From positions 4,468,001 through 4,532,000 of the forward strand of contig NC_018025.1 of NCBI RefSeq assembly GCF_000266945.1: 64,000 nt of DNA, written 5' to 3'. The notes beneath the pieces were generated by a model that saw only the letters and a program-made list of their open reading frames with translations, had not been told where the DNA came from and ran no database searches. The position numbers were made by a program, and so were the translations under genes. The DNA comes from Desulfomonile tiedjei DSM 6799. GTDB taxonomy: Bacteria; Desulfobacterota; Desulfomonilia; Desulfomonilales; Desulfomonilaceae. This document shows positions 17,398 through 25,755 of the stretch, piece after piece; positions within the stretch are counted from its first letter, which is position 1, and each line of letters begins with the position of its first letter.

Positions 17398-19209
17398 ATG
17401 AGTCAATCCGATCGGTCCACGCTCCAGTCAGTGGACGAAAAATCTAATTCCGGACAGCGCGATAGCGTAGATGTCACTTCCACTTCCCGTCCGACCACCC
17501 CGAATTTCGGACGGAGATTGCTGCGATTCTTTTTCCTTTGCCTGTACATAGGGTTTCTTACTGCTATTGTGCTCGGGGCCCTGGCCGCGGTCGAATACTA
17601 TGCTTACCTCAAGATCAAATCTTCTCCCTTGGGAGAAGCGTACAAGGGAAGAGATCTGGATCAGGCGCGTCAAAGTTCGCAAAAAGTAGCTCCTCAGTAC
17701 GGGTATGAGCCGACGCCGGGTTTCGTTGCTGTTCGCAACACGCGCCTGGGCAATTCTTATGAATATATCAATGATGAGAGTTTCAAAGATTTCGACGATG
17801 TCCCTCAGGACAAACCTGCTGACGAATACAGGGTCATCGTTACCGGCGGTTCCGTGGTGTACGGTCGCGGGCCGGTGCCTCCGGCTGATGTAGTCGCGGA
17901 TTTTTACGAAGTGACGTTTCGGTGGACCATTCCCCACGTAATAGAGCAGATCATGAACGCGGATCCCGATATCAAGGCGAAAATCGGCGGAAAAAAGGTC
18001 CGCGTGATAAATGCCGGAGTACCGGGATACGTGTATCAAAACAATCTCATGCGGTACCTGGCCAAGCTGCGTCTTTTCAAGCCTGATCTCGTAATTGCCC
18101 TCGATGGTGCGAATGAAGTCCATACGGTGGCAAGGCCGCTCAAGGACTGGAATTACTTCACCGAAGGCCCTTACTATGAAGTCATCACGGATGTCATGGA
18201 TATGGGCTCCAAAGGTCTCGTGAATTATGTGACTCTGTGGCTCAAACGAAATACGTATCTCTTTACCTGGCTCGCAATGAAAGAGGGTGAAGGCCCCGGA
18301 ATTCTCATGGAGAATAGAGGATTTTCGGCTCATCCACAGGATGCAACCCCAGAGATGATCGAGTATCGGAACCGCAATATTCGCCAGGTCGCAGACGTCA
18401 TGGCCATATACCATTCCACGCTTCAGTCTGACAAAGTGCCCCATGTGTTTGCGCTGCAACCGATGTTTCGCAACTGCAAAAAGAAACGCACTCCCATGGA
18501 GGAGAAAATAGAACAGGTTACCGGCATGCAGAAGATCGGCTTCTACGATGCTGCAGAAACCTACGACGTATTCGTAGATAGCATGAAGAAGCGTGGCAAT
18601 GAGGTAGGCTTTGAAGTCGCTGACCTCACCGGGATTTACGACAACGTCAGTGAATGGGTCTTCACCGATTGGTGCCATCTTACCAACGGGGCTAATTACA
18701 TTCTAGCCAAAGAACTGGTGAACCGGGTGAAGACAACCGTGCTTGGACTTCCCCTGAATCCCGATGACGCATTGAAAAATCCATCGGATTCCTATTTCAA
18801 GGATTATGCGAGAACCGCCACTATTCTGGTGAACGACCGCCCCGCAGATCGCGGTCTGCAGATCCTCAAGGGATACCCGGGGTCCGAGGTCCTGGAAGTC
18901 TCGCCCGGTGGCGGATCCGCGGCAGTCGTCATGGACATAGGAGAAACAGCGCCGCTGTCCAGGATGAGAATTGTCTGGGGCGATGAAAAATCTGTACCCA
19001 AACAGTGGGCTATGGAAATCTCCAGTGATGGAAAACAGTGGGAACCATGGATGAAGGCCACAGATACGGTAACGGATAATTACGATCAATGGCCGGGATA
19101 CGAACATTACGCGAATCGTGAAAGCCAGGCTAGATACATCAGGTACAGTCAATCCGGCGACGATGCAGCCAAGCCGATCCGATTAAGACAGCTCAGTGTT
19201 TTCCGGTAA
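17398..19209 (+). CDS. membrane-anchored SGNH/GDSL hydrolase with C-terminal discoidin-like domain
   Basis: A 603-residue protein. After a 50-residue polar N-terminus comes one membrane segment (FFFLCLYIGFLTAIVLGALAAV, near residues 55-75). An SGNH hydrolase fold follows with block I VIVTGGSVVYGRG (Ser nucleophile), block III DGANE (Asn) and block V DWCHLT (Asp and His). The last 100 residues (VVMDIGETAPLSRMRIVWGD, YKxEISSDGKQWEPW-like) resemble an F5/8-type discoidin carbohydrate-binding domain. The open frame begins at 17323, but CGGAGG precedes the ATG at 17398. Likely role: an extracytoplasmic esterase or deacetylase acting on a surface polysaccharide. No polysaccharide cluster is adjacent. 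Confidence 0.75.
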   Translation: MSQSDRSTLQSVDEKSNSGQRDSVDVTSTSRPTTPNFGRRLLRFFFLCLYIGFLTAIVLGALAAVEYYAYLKIKSSPLGEAYKGRDLDQARQSSQKVAPQYGYEPTPGFVAVRNTRLGNSYEYINDESFKDFDDVPQDKPADEYRVIVTGGSVVYGRGPVPPADVVADFYEVTFRWTIPHVIEQIMNADPDIKAKIGGKKVRVINAGVPGYVYQNNLMRYLAKLRLFKPDLVIALDGANEVHTVARPLKDWNYFTEGPYYEVITDVMDMGSKGLVNYVTLWLKRNTYLFTWLAMKEGEGPGILMENRGFSAHPQDATPEMIEYRNRNIRQVADVMAIYHSTLQSDKVPHVFALQPMFRNCKKKRTPMEEKIEQVTGMQKIGFYDAAETYDVFVDSMKKRGNEVGFEVADLTGIYDNVSEWVFTDWCHLTNGANYILAKELVNRVKTTVLGLPLNPDDALKNPSDSYFKDYARTATILVNDRPADRGLQILKGYPGSEVLEVSPGGGSAAVVMDIGETAPLSRMRIVWGDEKSVPKQWAMEISSDGKQWEPWMKATDTVTDNYDQWPGYEHYANRESQARYIRYSQSGDDAAKPIRLRQLSVFR

Positions 19210-19244
19210 TCCGGAAAAAAATGATTTTTTTTGAGCGAAAATAT

Positions 19245-19273
19245 TTGTCAAGCCGGGTTGAGTGGAGTATAAA
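19245..19273 (+). promoter_or_regulatory. sigma-70 promoter of the rpmI-rplT-pheST cluster
   Basis: TTGTCA at 19245-19250, a 17-base spacer, and TATAAA at 19268-19273, about 60 bases before the rpmI start. The leader between them contains GCTGCGGCCCGACGGGGTCG, which could fold; L20 is known to repress its own operon in other bacteria, but no definite binding structure was identified here. Confidence 0.7.
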
Positions 19274-19334
19274 TAAAAGTTTAATATTGTATGCTGCGGC
19301 CCGACGGGGTCGATTCCAAGAATGGAGTTCCAGT

Positions 19335-19532
19335 ATGCCGAAAATCAAGAGCAACCGCGGGGCCGCCAAGAGGTTCACGATTCTCAAGAGTGGTAAAGTC
19401 AAGCGAAAGAAAGCTTACCACAGCCATATTTTGACGAGCAAATCGACAAAGCAGAAAAGAAATCTGAGAGGCGCCGGGTACATTGACGACACGAATCTAA
19501 AGCAGATTCACCGACTTCTGCCCTACGGATAG
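19335..19532 (+). CDS. rpmI: 50S ribosomal protein L35
   Basis: A 65-residue, very basic ribosomal protein. It starts MPKIKSNRGAAKRF and contains KSGKVKRKKAYHSHIL and STKQKRNLRG, all typical of bL35. The ATG at 19335 is preceded by TGGAG. It heads the rpmI-rplT pair with its own promoter. In most bacteria infC, and often thrS, lies immediately upstream; here the upstream gene is the SGNH hydrolase, so infC must be elsewhere. Confidence 0.96.
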   Translation: MPKIKSNRGAAKRFTILKSGKVKRKKAYHSHILTSKSTKQKRNLRGAGYIDDTNLKQIHRLLPYG

Positions 19533-19586
19533 AAAATACTCTCTCGCCGATTAAGATGCGGCGGTTTTACCGAGAAGGAGCCAAGA

Positions 19587-19946
19587 ATGCCGAGAGCACG
19601 CAGTTCGCCCGCCAGTAGGGCTAGACGTAAAAAGATTATGAAGGCAGCGAAAGGATACTTTGGCGGCCGTAGCAGAACCCTGAAACAGGCCAAAGAGACC
19701 GTTGAACGCGCCTGGTGTTACGCATATCGCGATCGAAGACAGAGAAAACGCGATTTTCGCCGACTCTGGATCATCAGAATCAGCGCCGGGGTCAGACAGA
19801 ACGGCCTCTCATACAATCGTTTCATCGAAGGCCTGAAGAAAGCGCAAGTAGCTCTGGACAGAAAAGTGCTCGCGGACCTCGCAGTGATGGAGCCCGCGGC
19901 TTTTTCCGCGATAGTTCAGCAGGCCAAAGCAGCGCTGGAAGTTTAG
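19587..19946 (+). CDS. rplT: 50S ribosomal protein L20
   Basis: A 119-residue basic ribosomal protein bL20, needed early in large-subunit assembly and often an autoregulator of its operon. Recognisable segments are the N-terminal arginine-rich extension ([20 protein letters not shown]), [35 protein letters not shown] and [22 protein letters not shown] precedes the ATG. It lies 54 bases after rpmI and is separated from pheS by a 609-base region holding two long hairpin elements. Confidence 0.97.
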   Translation: MPRARSSPASRARRKKIMKAAKGYFGGRSRTLKQAKETVERAWCYAYRDRRQRKRDFRRLWIIRISAGVRQNGLSYNRFIEGLKKAQVALDRKVLADLAVMEPAAFSAIVQQAKAALEV

Positions 19947-20003
19947 GGACTCCGTTTTCCTGGAGCGGATCTAATACGCATTCGCAATCAAAGAGATAAC
20001 ATC

Positions 20004-20162
20004 TGGGAAACCCTTCTTGTAAGAAGTGTTTCCCAGGCCCTTCCCAAGAACTTTTAATATTCGCCTAAGCATAGAGTTTTTCAATAGAAAAACTCTATGC
20101 TTAGGCGAGTGCTAAAAGTTTTTTGGAGGGGACGGGAACCTTTTTTACAAAAAAGGTTCCCG
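20004..20162 (+). other. composite hairpin element 1 between rplT and pheS
   Basis: Three stems follow each other. Stem A (20004-20035) pairs TGGGAAAC and CTTCTT with AAGAAG and GTTTCCCA around a two-base loop. Stem B (20062-20107) is a perfect 20-base-pair stem starting CGCCTAAGCATAGAG with a six-base loop, enclosed by AACTTTTA / TAAAAGTT and by CCCTTCCCAAG / TTTTGGAGGGG. Stem C (20133-20162) is a perfect 14-base-pair stem, CGGGAACCTTTTTT / AAAAAAGGTTCCCG. A second element with the same layout but different stem-B sequence lies at 20405-20537. Stem C, rich in T, could terminate transcription in either direction. Confidence 0.8.
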
Positions 20163-20404
20163 GGATATTACTGCTTTGAAAGCGAATTGGTATTAAACAT
20201 CCGCAGCAGCCATCCGCTTCGGGAGACAAATTCCTGCGGACGAACAGCGGTCTTTTTTGGCCGCTTTTTTTGTGGCTTATTGCCGGCGTCTTTGTGCAAG
20301 ATTATTACTGTGCCTCTGAAACCGTATCATACCGATTGGTAATCGAAGAAGGAATGTTCAGGTCCCGCTGAAGCGAGATCTTAACATAGTTTTACGGGAT
20401 CGAA

Positions 20405-20537
20405 CCTCTTCCGAAGAACTTGTAGCATTCGTCTGAGTTGTTGTTTTTTCAGTCGAAAAAACAACAACTCAGACGAAGTGTTGAAAGTTCTTTGGAGGGG
20501 TTTGGGGAGACTCTTTTACAAAAAAGGCTCCCCAAAT
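20405..20537 (+). other. composite hairpin element 2, just upstream of pheS
   Basis: The layout matches element 1. An outer stem CCTCTTCCGAAGAACTT / AAGTTCTTTGGAGGGG encloses a perfect 23-base-pair stem (20428-20450 with 20455-20477, arm beginning TTCGTCTGAGTTG, loop AGTC), then a terminal hairpin TTTGGGGAG...CTCCCCAAA (20501-20537) with T/A-rich core. The inner stem differs in sequence from element 1 but keeps perfect pairing. The element ends 18 bases before the pheS start codon, so it will lie in the pheS leader of any read-through transcript. Between the two elements (20163-20404) I see no gene. Confidence 0.8.
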
Positions 20538-20555
20538 CTTACGATGAGAGGGATC

Positions 20556-21572
20556 ATGAAACAACAACTCGAAAACCTCAGGTCCAAAGCCGCGGAACTC
20601 ATATCCGACACAAAGGATCAACGGATACTCTCGGAAATCCGTACTCGCCTGCTTGGCCGGAAGGGTGAACTGACGAGCATACTTCGCAGCCTGAAAGATC
20701 TGGCTCCCGATGAACGAGGCCAGGTGGGGCAGCTTGCGAACAAAATCAAAGCGGAGCTCGAAACCCTTTTCGATCGTGCAGAGACTGCGCTTCAACAAAA
20801 GGCGGAAAGCGCCAAGCTGGCGACGGAATTCGTGGACATAACTCTGCCTGGGCGACGATTCATCCCAGGCAGAACTCATATACTCAACAGGGTCGCAGAC
20901 GAGCTTATCGAAGTATTTGCAGGGCTCGGTTTCCAATTGGCGGAAGGTCCGGAAGTCGAGCTGGACTACTACAATTTCGAGGCGCTGAATATTCCTCGGG
21001 ATCATCCCGCGAGAGATATGCAGGACACCTTTTATTTTTCCGATAATGTTGTCCTCAGAACTCACACTTCTCCCGTTCAGATCCGGACCATGGAAAAACA
21101 GAAACCTCCGGTACGGGTCATCTGCCCGGGAAAAGTGTACAGAAGAGATGCTGATATCACGCATTCGCCCATGTTCATGCAGATTGAAGGACTTTGGGTG
21201 GACAAAGGCATATCCCTGTCCGATCTCAAGGGAGTCCTCACGGAATTCGTGCATGTGTACTTCGGAAAGGGAATCGGGCTGCGTTTCAGGCCCAGCTTCT
21301 TCCCGTTTACCGAACCGTCTGCAGAAGTGGACATTCAGTGCGTGATTTGCGGCGGCAGCGGTTGCAGAACCTGTTCACAAACAGGGTGGCTCGAAATACT
21401 CGGTTCGGGAATGGTGGACCCGGAGCTCTACAAGTTCGTCAATTACGATGCTGACATATATACCGGTTTTGCGTTCGGGATGGGTATCGAAAGAGTTGCC
21501 ATGTTGAAGTATGGCATTCCTGACATCAGGACGTTCTACGACAACGACATGCGCTTTCTTACCCAATTCTGA
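20556..21572 (+). CDS. pheS: phenylalanyl-tRNA synthetase alpha subunit
   Basis: A 338-residue class II synthetase catalytic subunit. An N-terminal coiled-coil arm for tRNA is followed by the catalytic core: motif 2 in CPGKVYRRDADITHSPMFMQ, QIEGLWVDKGI, RPSFFPFTEPSAEVDI, and the C-terminal motif 3 GFAFGMGIERVAMLKYGI. The frame runs back to a GTG at 20478 through the hairpin element, but GAGAGGG precedes the ATG at 20556, which gives the usual N-terminus. pheT follows after 11 bases. The long hairpin directly upstream may affect its expression. Confidence 0.97.
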   Translation: MKQQLENLRSKAAELISDTKDQRILSEIRTRLLGRKGELTSILRSLKDLAPDERGQVGQLANKIKAELETLFDRAETALQQKAESAKLATEFVDITLPGRRFIPGRTHILNRVADELIEVFAGLGFQLAEGPEVELDYYNFEALNIPRDHPARDMQDTFYFSDNVVLRTHTSPVQIRTMEKQKPPVRVICPGKVYRRDADITHSPMFMQIEGLWVDKGISLSDLKGVLTEFVHVYFGKGIGLRFRPSFFPFTEPSAEVDIQCVICGGSGCRTCSQTGWLEILGSGMVDPELYKFVNYDADIYTGFAFGMGIERVAMLKYGIPDIRTFYDNDMRFLTQF

Positions 21573-21583
21573 GGAGGATTCCC

Positions 21584-23983
21584 ATGCTGGTCAGTTTCAA
21601 ATGGCTTAAAGAATTCGTTGATTTCGATCTCTCCCCTGAACGGATCGCAGACCTGTTGACAATGGGAGGAATCGAAGTAGAAGGCATTAAACCGGTCGGG
21701 CAAGGACTGGAAGGAATCCTCACTGCGCGGATCGTCCATATTGAGAAGCATCCTCATGCCGACAAACTGAGCCTTGCTGATATCGAGCTCGGGCAAAAAA
21801 CAGTGCGGGTCGTCTGTGGCGCTCCCAATATTGCAGTGGACCAGACGGTTCCCTATGCAGGGCCAGGCGTAGTGCTTCCTTCAGGCCTGGAGATTGTGGA
21901 ACGCGAGATCAAGGGCGTATCGTCGCCGGGAATGCTCTGCTCCGAAAAAGAACTTGGATTGGGCGAGGATGCATCCGGTATTCTGGTATTCGATGGGGAA
22001 GTTTCCTCAGGTGTGCCTTTGCCCCAAGCGTTTCCGTACATCGAAGATTGCATACTCGAAACGTCCGTAACCCCCAACAGGGGAGACTGTCTCTCCATCC
22101 TCGGCACTGCACGTGAAGTGGCCGCTCTTTTGGGGGTCCCGTGGAGAATACCCGAATTCGATCTTGATGAGAGTTCAGTCCCGATCGGAACGAAGGCGTC
22201 CATCGAGGTGCCGGACACTGATCTGTGCCCCAGATACGTCGCCCGTCTCATAGAGGGGATCAAGATAGGGCCCTCACCTTTTGAGGTGCGTTTAAGACTG
22301 GCGCGTTCCGGAGTCAGGGCGATTTCCAATGTTGTGGATGCTACGAACCTGATCCTTTTGGAGTGCGGTCAACCTCTCCATGCATTTGATTTTTCTCTTC
22401 TCGAAGACGGGAAGATCGTGGTCAAGCGCTGCGACCCGGGTGAAACGTTTACTACCCTGGACGGAGCGGAGCGCAAGCTGCCGGAAAATGCACTCATGAT
22501 CAGGGACGGTAAAAGGTCTGTTGCTCTTGCCGGTATCATGGGAGGGTTGAATTCGGAGATCAACGACACGACGTCCACCGTATTGATCGAGAGTGCGTGT
22601 TTCGAGCGGTTCGGAATCAGAAGGACTGCCAAAGCGCTCGGCATGTCCACGGAAGCTTCCTACCGGTTCGAGCGCGGCATCGATCCCGATGGCACGCTCT
22701 GGGCGGCGCATCGGGTTACCCACCTCATTCAGAAGCTTGCAGGCGGGACAGTTCTGTCCGGCTATCTCGATGTTTATCCGGTACCGATCTCCAGGCCGCC
22801 GGTCTGCGTAGGAGTTGCGAAGACCAACAGCCTGCTCGGAACCGACCTGGATGGGATCAGTATGGCCGATTACCTGAAACGTCTCGGAATCGGCATAGAG
22901 AATGCCACTGAAGAGTCACTCACAGCTCTTCCGCCATCCTGGAGATGGGATCTGGAACGTGAAGTCGACATGGCGGAAGAAGTGGCTAGGGTATTCGGTT
23001 TTCAGAATATCCCGCTCACTCTTGCGGCTACTCAGTCTTCCGCGGACCTGACCCGTGAGAACCATCGAAAGATACAGACTACCAAGTCTTTGATGAATGC
23101 TTCGGGCTACTCCGAGGTGATCACGATGTCTTTTGTGTCACGGCAAGCGGGCACCGAGTTTGTTCAGGATTCCAGTAGTGAACTTGCTCTTATTAACCCT
23201 CTCACGGAAGATGCCGTGGTCATGAGGACCAGTCTCATTCCGGGTCTCTTGTCAGTCGCGAAGCGAAACATCAATTTCAGATGGGAAGACTTGAAAATCT
23301 ATGAGTGCGGCAAGACTTTTACTTCCGTCCCGGGCCGTGAGCTTCCCCGAGAAGACCTGAGGCTCGCGGGTCTCGCAACAGGGTCCCGGTATCCCGACCT
23401 GTGGAACATGCCCCGGAACGAGACCGTCGATTTCTATGACGTGAAAGGCGCGCTGGAAAACCTTCTCGACGGACTGTCCGTGCACGACGTTCAGTTTACT
23501 CCTTCCAAGGTGAGTTTTATGCATCCGGGGAAGTCCGCGGACCTCATGTTAGATGGTTGTAACATAGGCTATGTAGGTGAATTATCACCAATAAAGGCAC
23601 GTGAGCACGGATTTGAGATAGGAATCTACATGTTTGAGATTCTGCTGGAGCCTCTGTTTGTTCAAATGCGCAAGGAAAGGCTTTTCACTCCGCTCCCTCG
23701 CTACCCTTTTATAGAGAGGGATTTATCATTCATCGTTGAAGAAAAAGTTTCAGGGGATGTCATTAAGCGCTTGATTTCACGTTTGGGCCATGATATCATT
23801 GCTTCCGTCGTCTTATTTGATTTGTATAAAGGAGAATCGATCCCTGAGGGGTATCAGAGCATGGCCTTCCGGGTAAGGTACCAGTCTGAGGATCGAACTC
23901 TGACCGATGAGGATGTCCAGGAGGTACATTCTCGCATTGCAGACGCTCTCAAGAATGAGGTGGGAGCAGCAATGAGGGAATGA
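21584..23983 (+). CDS. pheT: phenylalanyl-tRNA synthetase beta subunit
   Basis: A complete 799-residue beta subunit. The N-terminal EMAP-like tRNA-binding domain (HPHADKLSLADIELG, VVCGAPNI) is followed by the B3/4 editing region (TPNRGDCLSILGTAREVAALL), the B5 domain (RPPVCVGVAKTNSLLGTDL), the catalytic-like core (LINPLTEDAVVMRTSLIPGLL) and a C-terminal anticodon-binding ferredoxin-fold domain (RYPFIERDLSFIVEE). GAGGAGG lies before the ATG. With PheS it forms the heterotetrameric enzyme. Co-transcribed with pheS. Confidence 0.97.
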   Translation: MLVSFKWLKEFVDFDLSPERIADLLTMGGIEVEGIKPVGQGLEGILTARIVHIEKHPHADKLSLADIELGQKTVRVVCGAPNIAVDQTVPYAGPGVVLPSGLEIVEREIKGVSSPGMLCSEKELGLGEDASGILVFDGEVSSGVPLPQAFPYIEDCILETSVTPNRGDCLSILGTAREVAALLGVPWRIPEFDLDESSVPIGTKASIEVPDTDLCPRYVARLIEGIKIGPSPFEVRLRLARSGVRAISNVVDATNLILLECGQPLHAFDFSLLEDGKIVVKRCDPGETFTTLDGAERKLPENALMIRDGKRSVALAGIMGGLNSEINDTTSTVLIESACFERFGIRRTAKALGMSTEASYRFERGIDPDGTLWAAHRVTHLIQKLAGGTVLSGYLDVYPVPISRPPVCVGVAKTNSLLGTDLDGISMADYLKRLGIGIENATEESLTALPPSWRWDLEREVDMAEEVARVFGFQNIPLTLAATQSSADLTRENHRKIQTTKSLMNASGYSEVITMSFVSRQAGTEFVQDSSSELALINPLTEDAVVMRTSLIPGLLSVAKRNINFRWEDLKIYECGKTFTSVPGRELPREDLRLAGLATGSRYPDLWNMPRNETVDFYDVKGALENLLDGLSVHDVQFTPSKVSFMHPGKSADLMLDGCNIGYVGELSPIKAREHGFEIGIYMFEILLEPLFVQMRKERLFTPLPRYPFIERDLSFIVEEKVSGDVIKRLISRLGHDIIASVVLFDLYKGESIPEGYQSMAFRVRYQSEDRTLTDEDVQEVHSRIADALKNEVGAAMRE

Positions 23984-24089
23984 CACATCAGGCTGCCACG
24001 TTGAAAGTTAGGCGTCAATATGGCAACCGGCGAAGCCTCGGATTGGAATCCAGTCGGATAGGATTCTCATTTTGAGGGGTGGTCGAATT

Positions 24090-24518
24090 ATGACTGTCGC
24101 GATTCCCGAGAAGCAGTATTTTAAGATTGGCGAAGTCAGTGAAATTTTGGATGTTGAGCCGTATGTCCTGAGGTATTGGGAGTCTGAATTCAAGATCCTG
24201 AAGCCGACAAGGACTCGTGCCAGGCAGCGCCTGTATCACAAGAAAGATCTCGAGCTGCTCATGGAGATCAAGCATCTGCTCTATGATGAGAAATTCACCA
24301 TAGCCGGTGCTAAAAAACGGCTCCAAGAAATGAAGAAGCAGACATCAGCCGAAAAGAAAGCCAAGAAGCCTGCCAAAGCAATAAAAACCAAGGATGAATC
24401 CGACAATTCCGAGGCGAAGAACGACAACTCGCCTTCAATGGAACATTCGGATTACAGAGAGATTCTCATTGAGATCAAGAAGGAACTCAAGGAACTCAGA
24501 TCGATTTTGGAAGGCTAG
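24090..24518 (+). CDS. MerR-family transcriptional regulator
   Basis: A 142-residue protein. Residues 8-75 form a MerR-type winged helix-turn-helix: YFKIGEVSEILDVEPYVLRYWESEF, then RQRLYHKKDLELLMEIKHLL. The middle is Lys/Ala-rich and probably disordered (KKAKKPAKAIKTKDE), and the last 25 residues (YREILIEIKKELKELRSILEG) form a coiled coil for dimerisation. It lacks the Cys of metal-sensing MerR proteins. The ATG at 24090 follows GAGGGGTGG. A MerR-type gene behind pheT is common in Desulfobacterota, occupying the place of ihfA in Enterobacteria. Target unknown. Confidence 0.88.
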   Translation: MTVAIPEKQYFKIGEVSEILDVEPYVLRYWESEFKILKPTRTRARQRLYHKKDLELLMEIKHLLYDEKFTIAGAKKRLQEMKKQTSAEKKAKKPAKAIKTKDESDNSEAKNDNSPSMEHSDYREILIEIKKELKELRSILEG

Positions 24519-25119
24519 GCTGGTCACGACGGCACAAGAAGCGTCTTCTTTTCAGCCAATCGGACGAGAGGATTGTGCGGAGCACGATCCTTTTCTCGTC
24601 TAACCAACCGGGCTGAAATCTCGGCTGTCTTGCATTCCCATCACAGAAAGAGCTCTGTTCCCGATAATCTGCACGGAATTTCAGATCTTGCTCGACCAAT
24701 AACCTTCAATCGGCGAGACGAAGTCTCTATACCAGTTGCCCCAAATTAATGACCGATTGAAGGTTAGGAATGTTGGTGGGCGCCGTGCCTCCGCGCCGGC
24801 ACATCTTCAACATGATCAATGATATCAACATAATGGACCGGCAGGGACGCCGGTCCCCACCTGTAGCTTCTGTTGGAGCATGGGACAATGTCAGAATTTT
24901 CAGCAGGCGCTATACTCACGTTCTTCCTGATCGTTAGTTCGCTTTCTCTCTTCTCTGATCTGCAATCACCATTTTCATTGACCCGATCCGTCCTGGTTCG
25001 ATCATACTTGCATGAACCCGAGGTTTTCTATTGCTCCGAGCTTTCTGCTGCCTTATAGTGGGAATAATTGGTTCCAGCATTTGTTCTTAGCCAACCATTA
25101 CAAAAAAAGGAGGCCCCCT
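24519..25119. other. gene-free region with three inverted-repeat structures
   Basis: At 24550-24618, TTTCAGCC and GGCTGAAA enclose a long hairpin (GACGAGA...TCTCGTC with GATTGTGC / GCACGATC, loop GGA). At 24702-24769, TAACCTTCAATCGG and CCGATTGAAGGTTA form an inverted pair around 40 bases. At 24774-24862, GCCGTGCCTCCGCGCCGGCA and GGACCGGCAGGGACGCCGG belong to the dispersed E family. The remaining part leads into the zinc-ribbon gene and shows nothing definite. Confidence 0.65.
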
Positions 25120-25308
25120 ATGAGCACACCTACTCACTGTCCAGGTTTTGAAGCTCACAAGAACCTTTCTTCCTTTATGTGCAAATGTCCCAATTGCGGT
25201 AAAGAAAAAGAGATCTTCTCCGATGAATTCGAGAAATCTCATGTGTGCTCCGGCTGCAAACAGCCGATCGATTTTTCCAAATGCACACTGGAAGCTGGAA
25301 CAAAGTAG
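25120..25308 (+). CDS. small zinc-ribbon protein
   Basis: A 62-residue protein starting at the ATG at 25120, with AAAGGAGG six bases upstream. Two Cys pairs, CPNCGKEKEIF and HVCSGCKQPID, form an apparent zinc ribbon; two extra Cys (HCPGF, FMCKC) flank it. No catalytic domain is present. Longer upstream starts in the frame lack such a ribosome binding site. A hairpin follows. Function unknown; a protein-protein or nucleic-acid contact role is possible but not shown. Confidence 0.7.
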   Translation: MSTPTHCPGFEAHKNLSSFMCKCPNCGKEKEIFSDEFEKSHVCSGCKQPIDFSKCTLEAGTK

Positions 25309-25334
25309 CTTTTCTCTCCTTGTCACTCGATCCA

Positions 25335-25356
25335 GCCGCGAACAATTTCTCGCGGC
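25335..25356 (+). terminator. possible terminator hairpin after zinc-ribbon gene
   Basis: GCCGCGA and TCGCGGC form a perfect seven-base-pair stem with an eight-base loop. Only a weak T-rich tail (GGATTTCTTA) follows, so termination is uncertain. Confidence 0.45.
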
Positions 25357-25655
25357 GGATTTCTTACTCAAACATTCACATTCTTGCTGTAGCCAAGGCA
25401 ATTATACGATTTTGCATTCAAGATGCGCATTGATCTGACTGCGCAGATCAGTGGCACCCAAAAATAAGACCTGTCTTGATCGCAAGTTTGTATCAGTCCG
25501 TCAAATCGTTCGCTACCATCCCAAAAGGTGCGATAAAGTTTTGCATTTACAATGTGAATCGTCGAGGGAGTCTTTGTAACAACTTCTTCCGAGAATTTTA
25601 CTTATAGCTGTTATCGAAAGTCTTGACGGAATCCAATGCCTGCAATGGGAAGAAT

Positions 25656-25735
25656 CAGTAGCGCCGGCGTCCCTGCCGGCGATAACTTATTGCTTTGTTT
25701 GGTGAATTGTTCGCCGGCACGGAGGCCGGCGCTAC
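25656..25735. repeat. E-family inverted repeat
   Basis: TAGCGCCGGCGTCCCTGCCGG at the left and CCGGCACGGAGGCCGGCGCTA at the right form a long imperfect stem around about 40 AT-rich bases. Relatives lie at 24774-24862, 26429-26514 and 62266-62338. The rest of 25357-25755 shows no gene. Confidence 0.75.
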
Positions 25736-25755
25736 CAATTGCTGGGAACTGCTCT

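Noticed and set aside
20097-20342. 81-codon open frame in the rplT-pheS gap
   Set aside because: It encodes the arm of a perfect hairpin and the terminal hairpin; it conflicts with the structural element and has no ribosome binding site.
24550-24618. Possible tRNA gene
   Set aside because: The fold has a nested hairpin but no T-loop GTTCRA or D-loop signature, and no anticodon arm.
24873-25058. 61-codon open frame with hydrophobic stretch
   Set aside because: No ribosome binding site, overlaps the leader of the zinc-ribbon gene; hydrophobic stretch alone is not enough.
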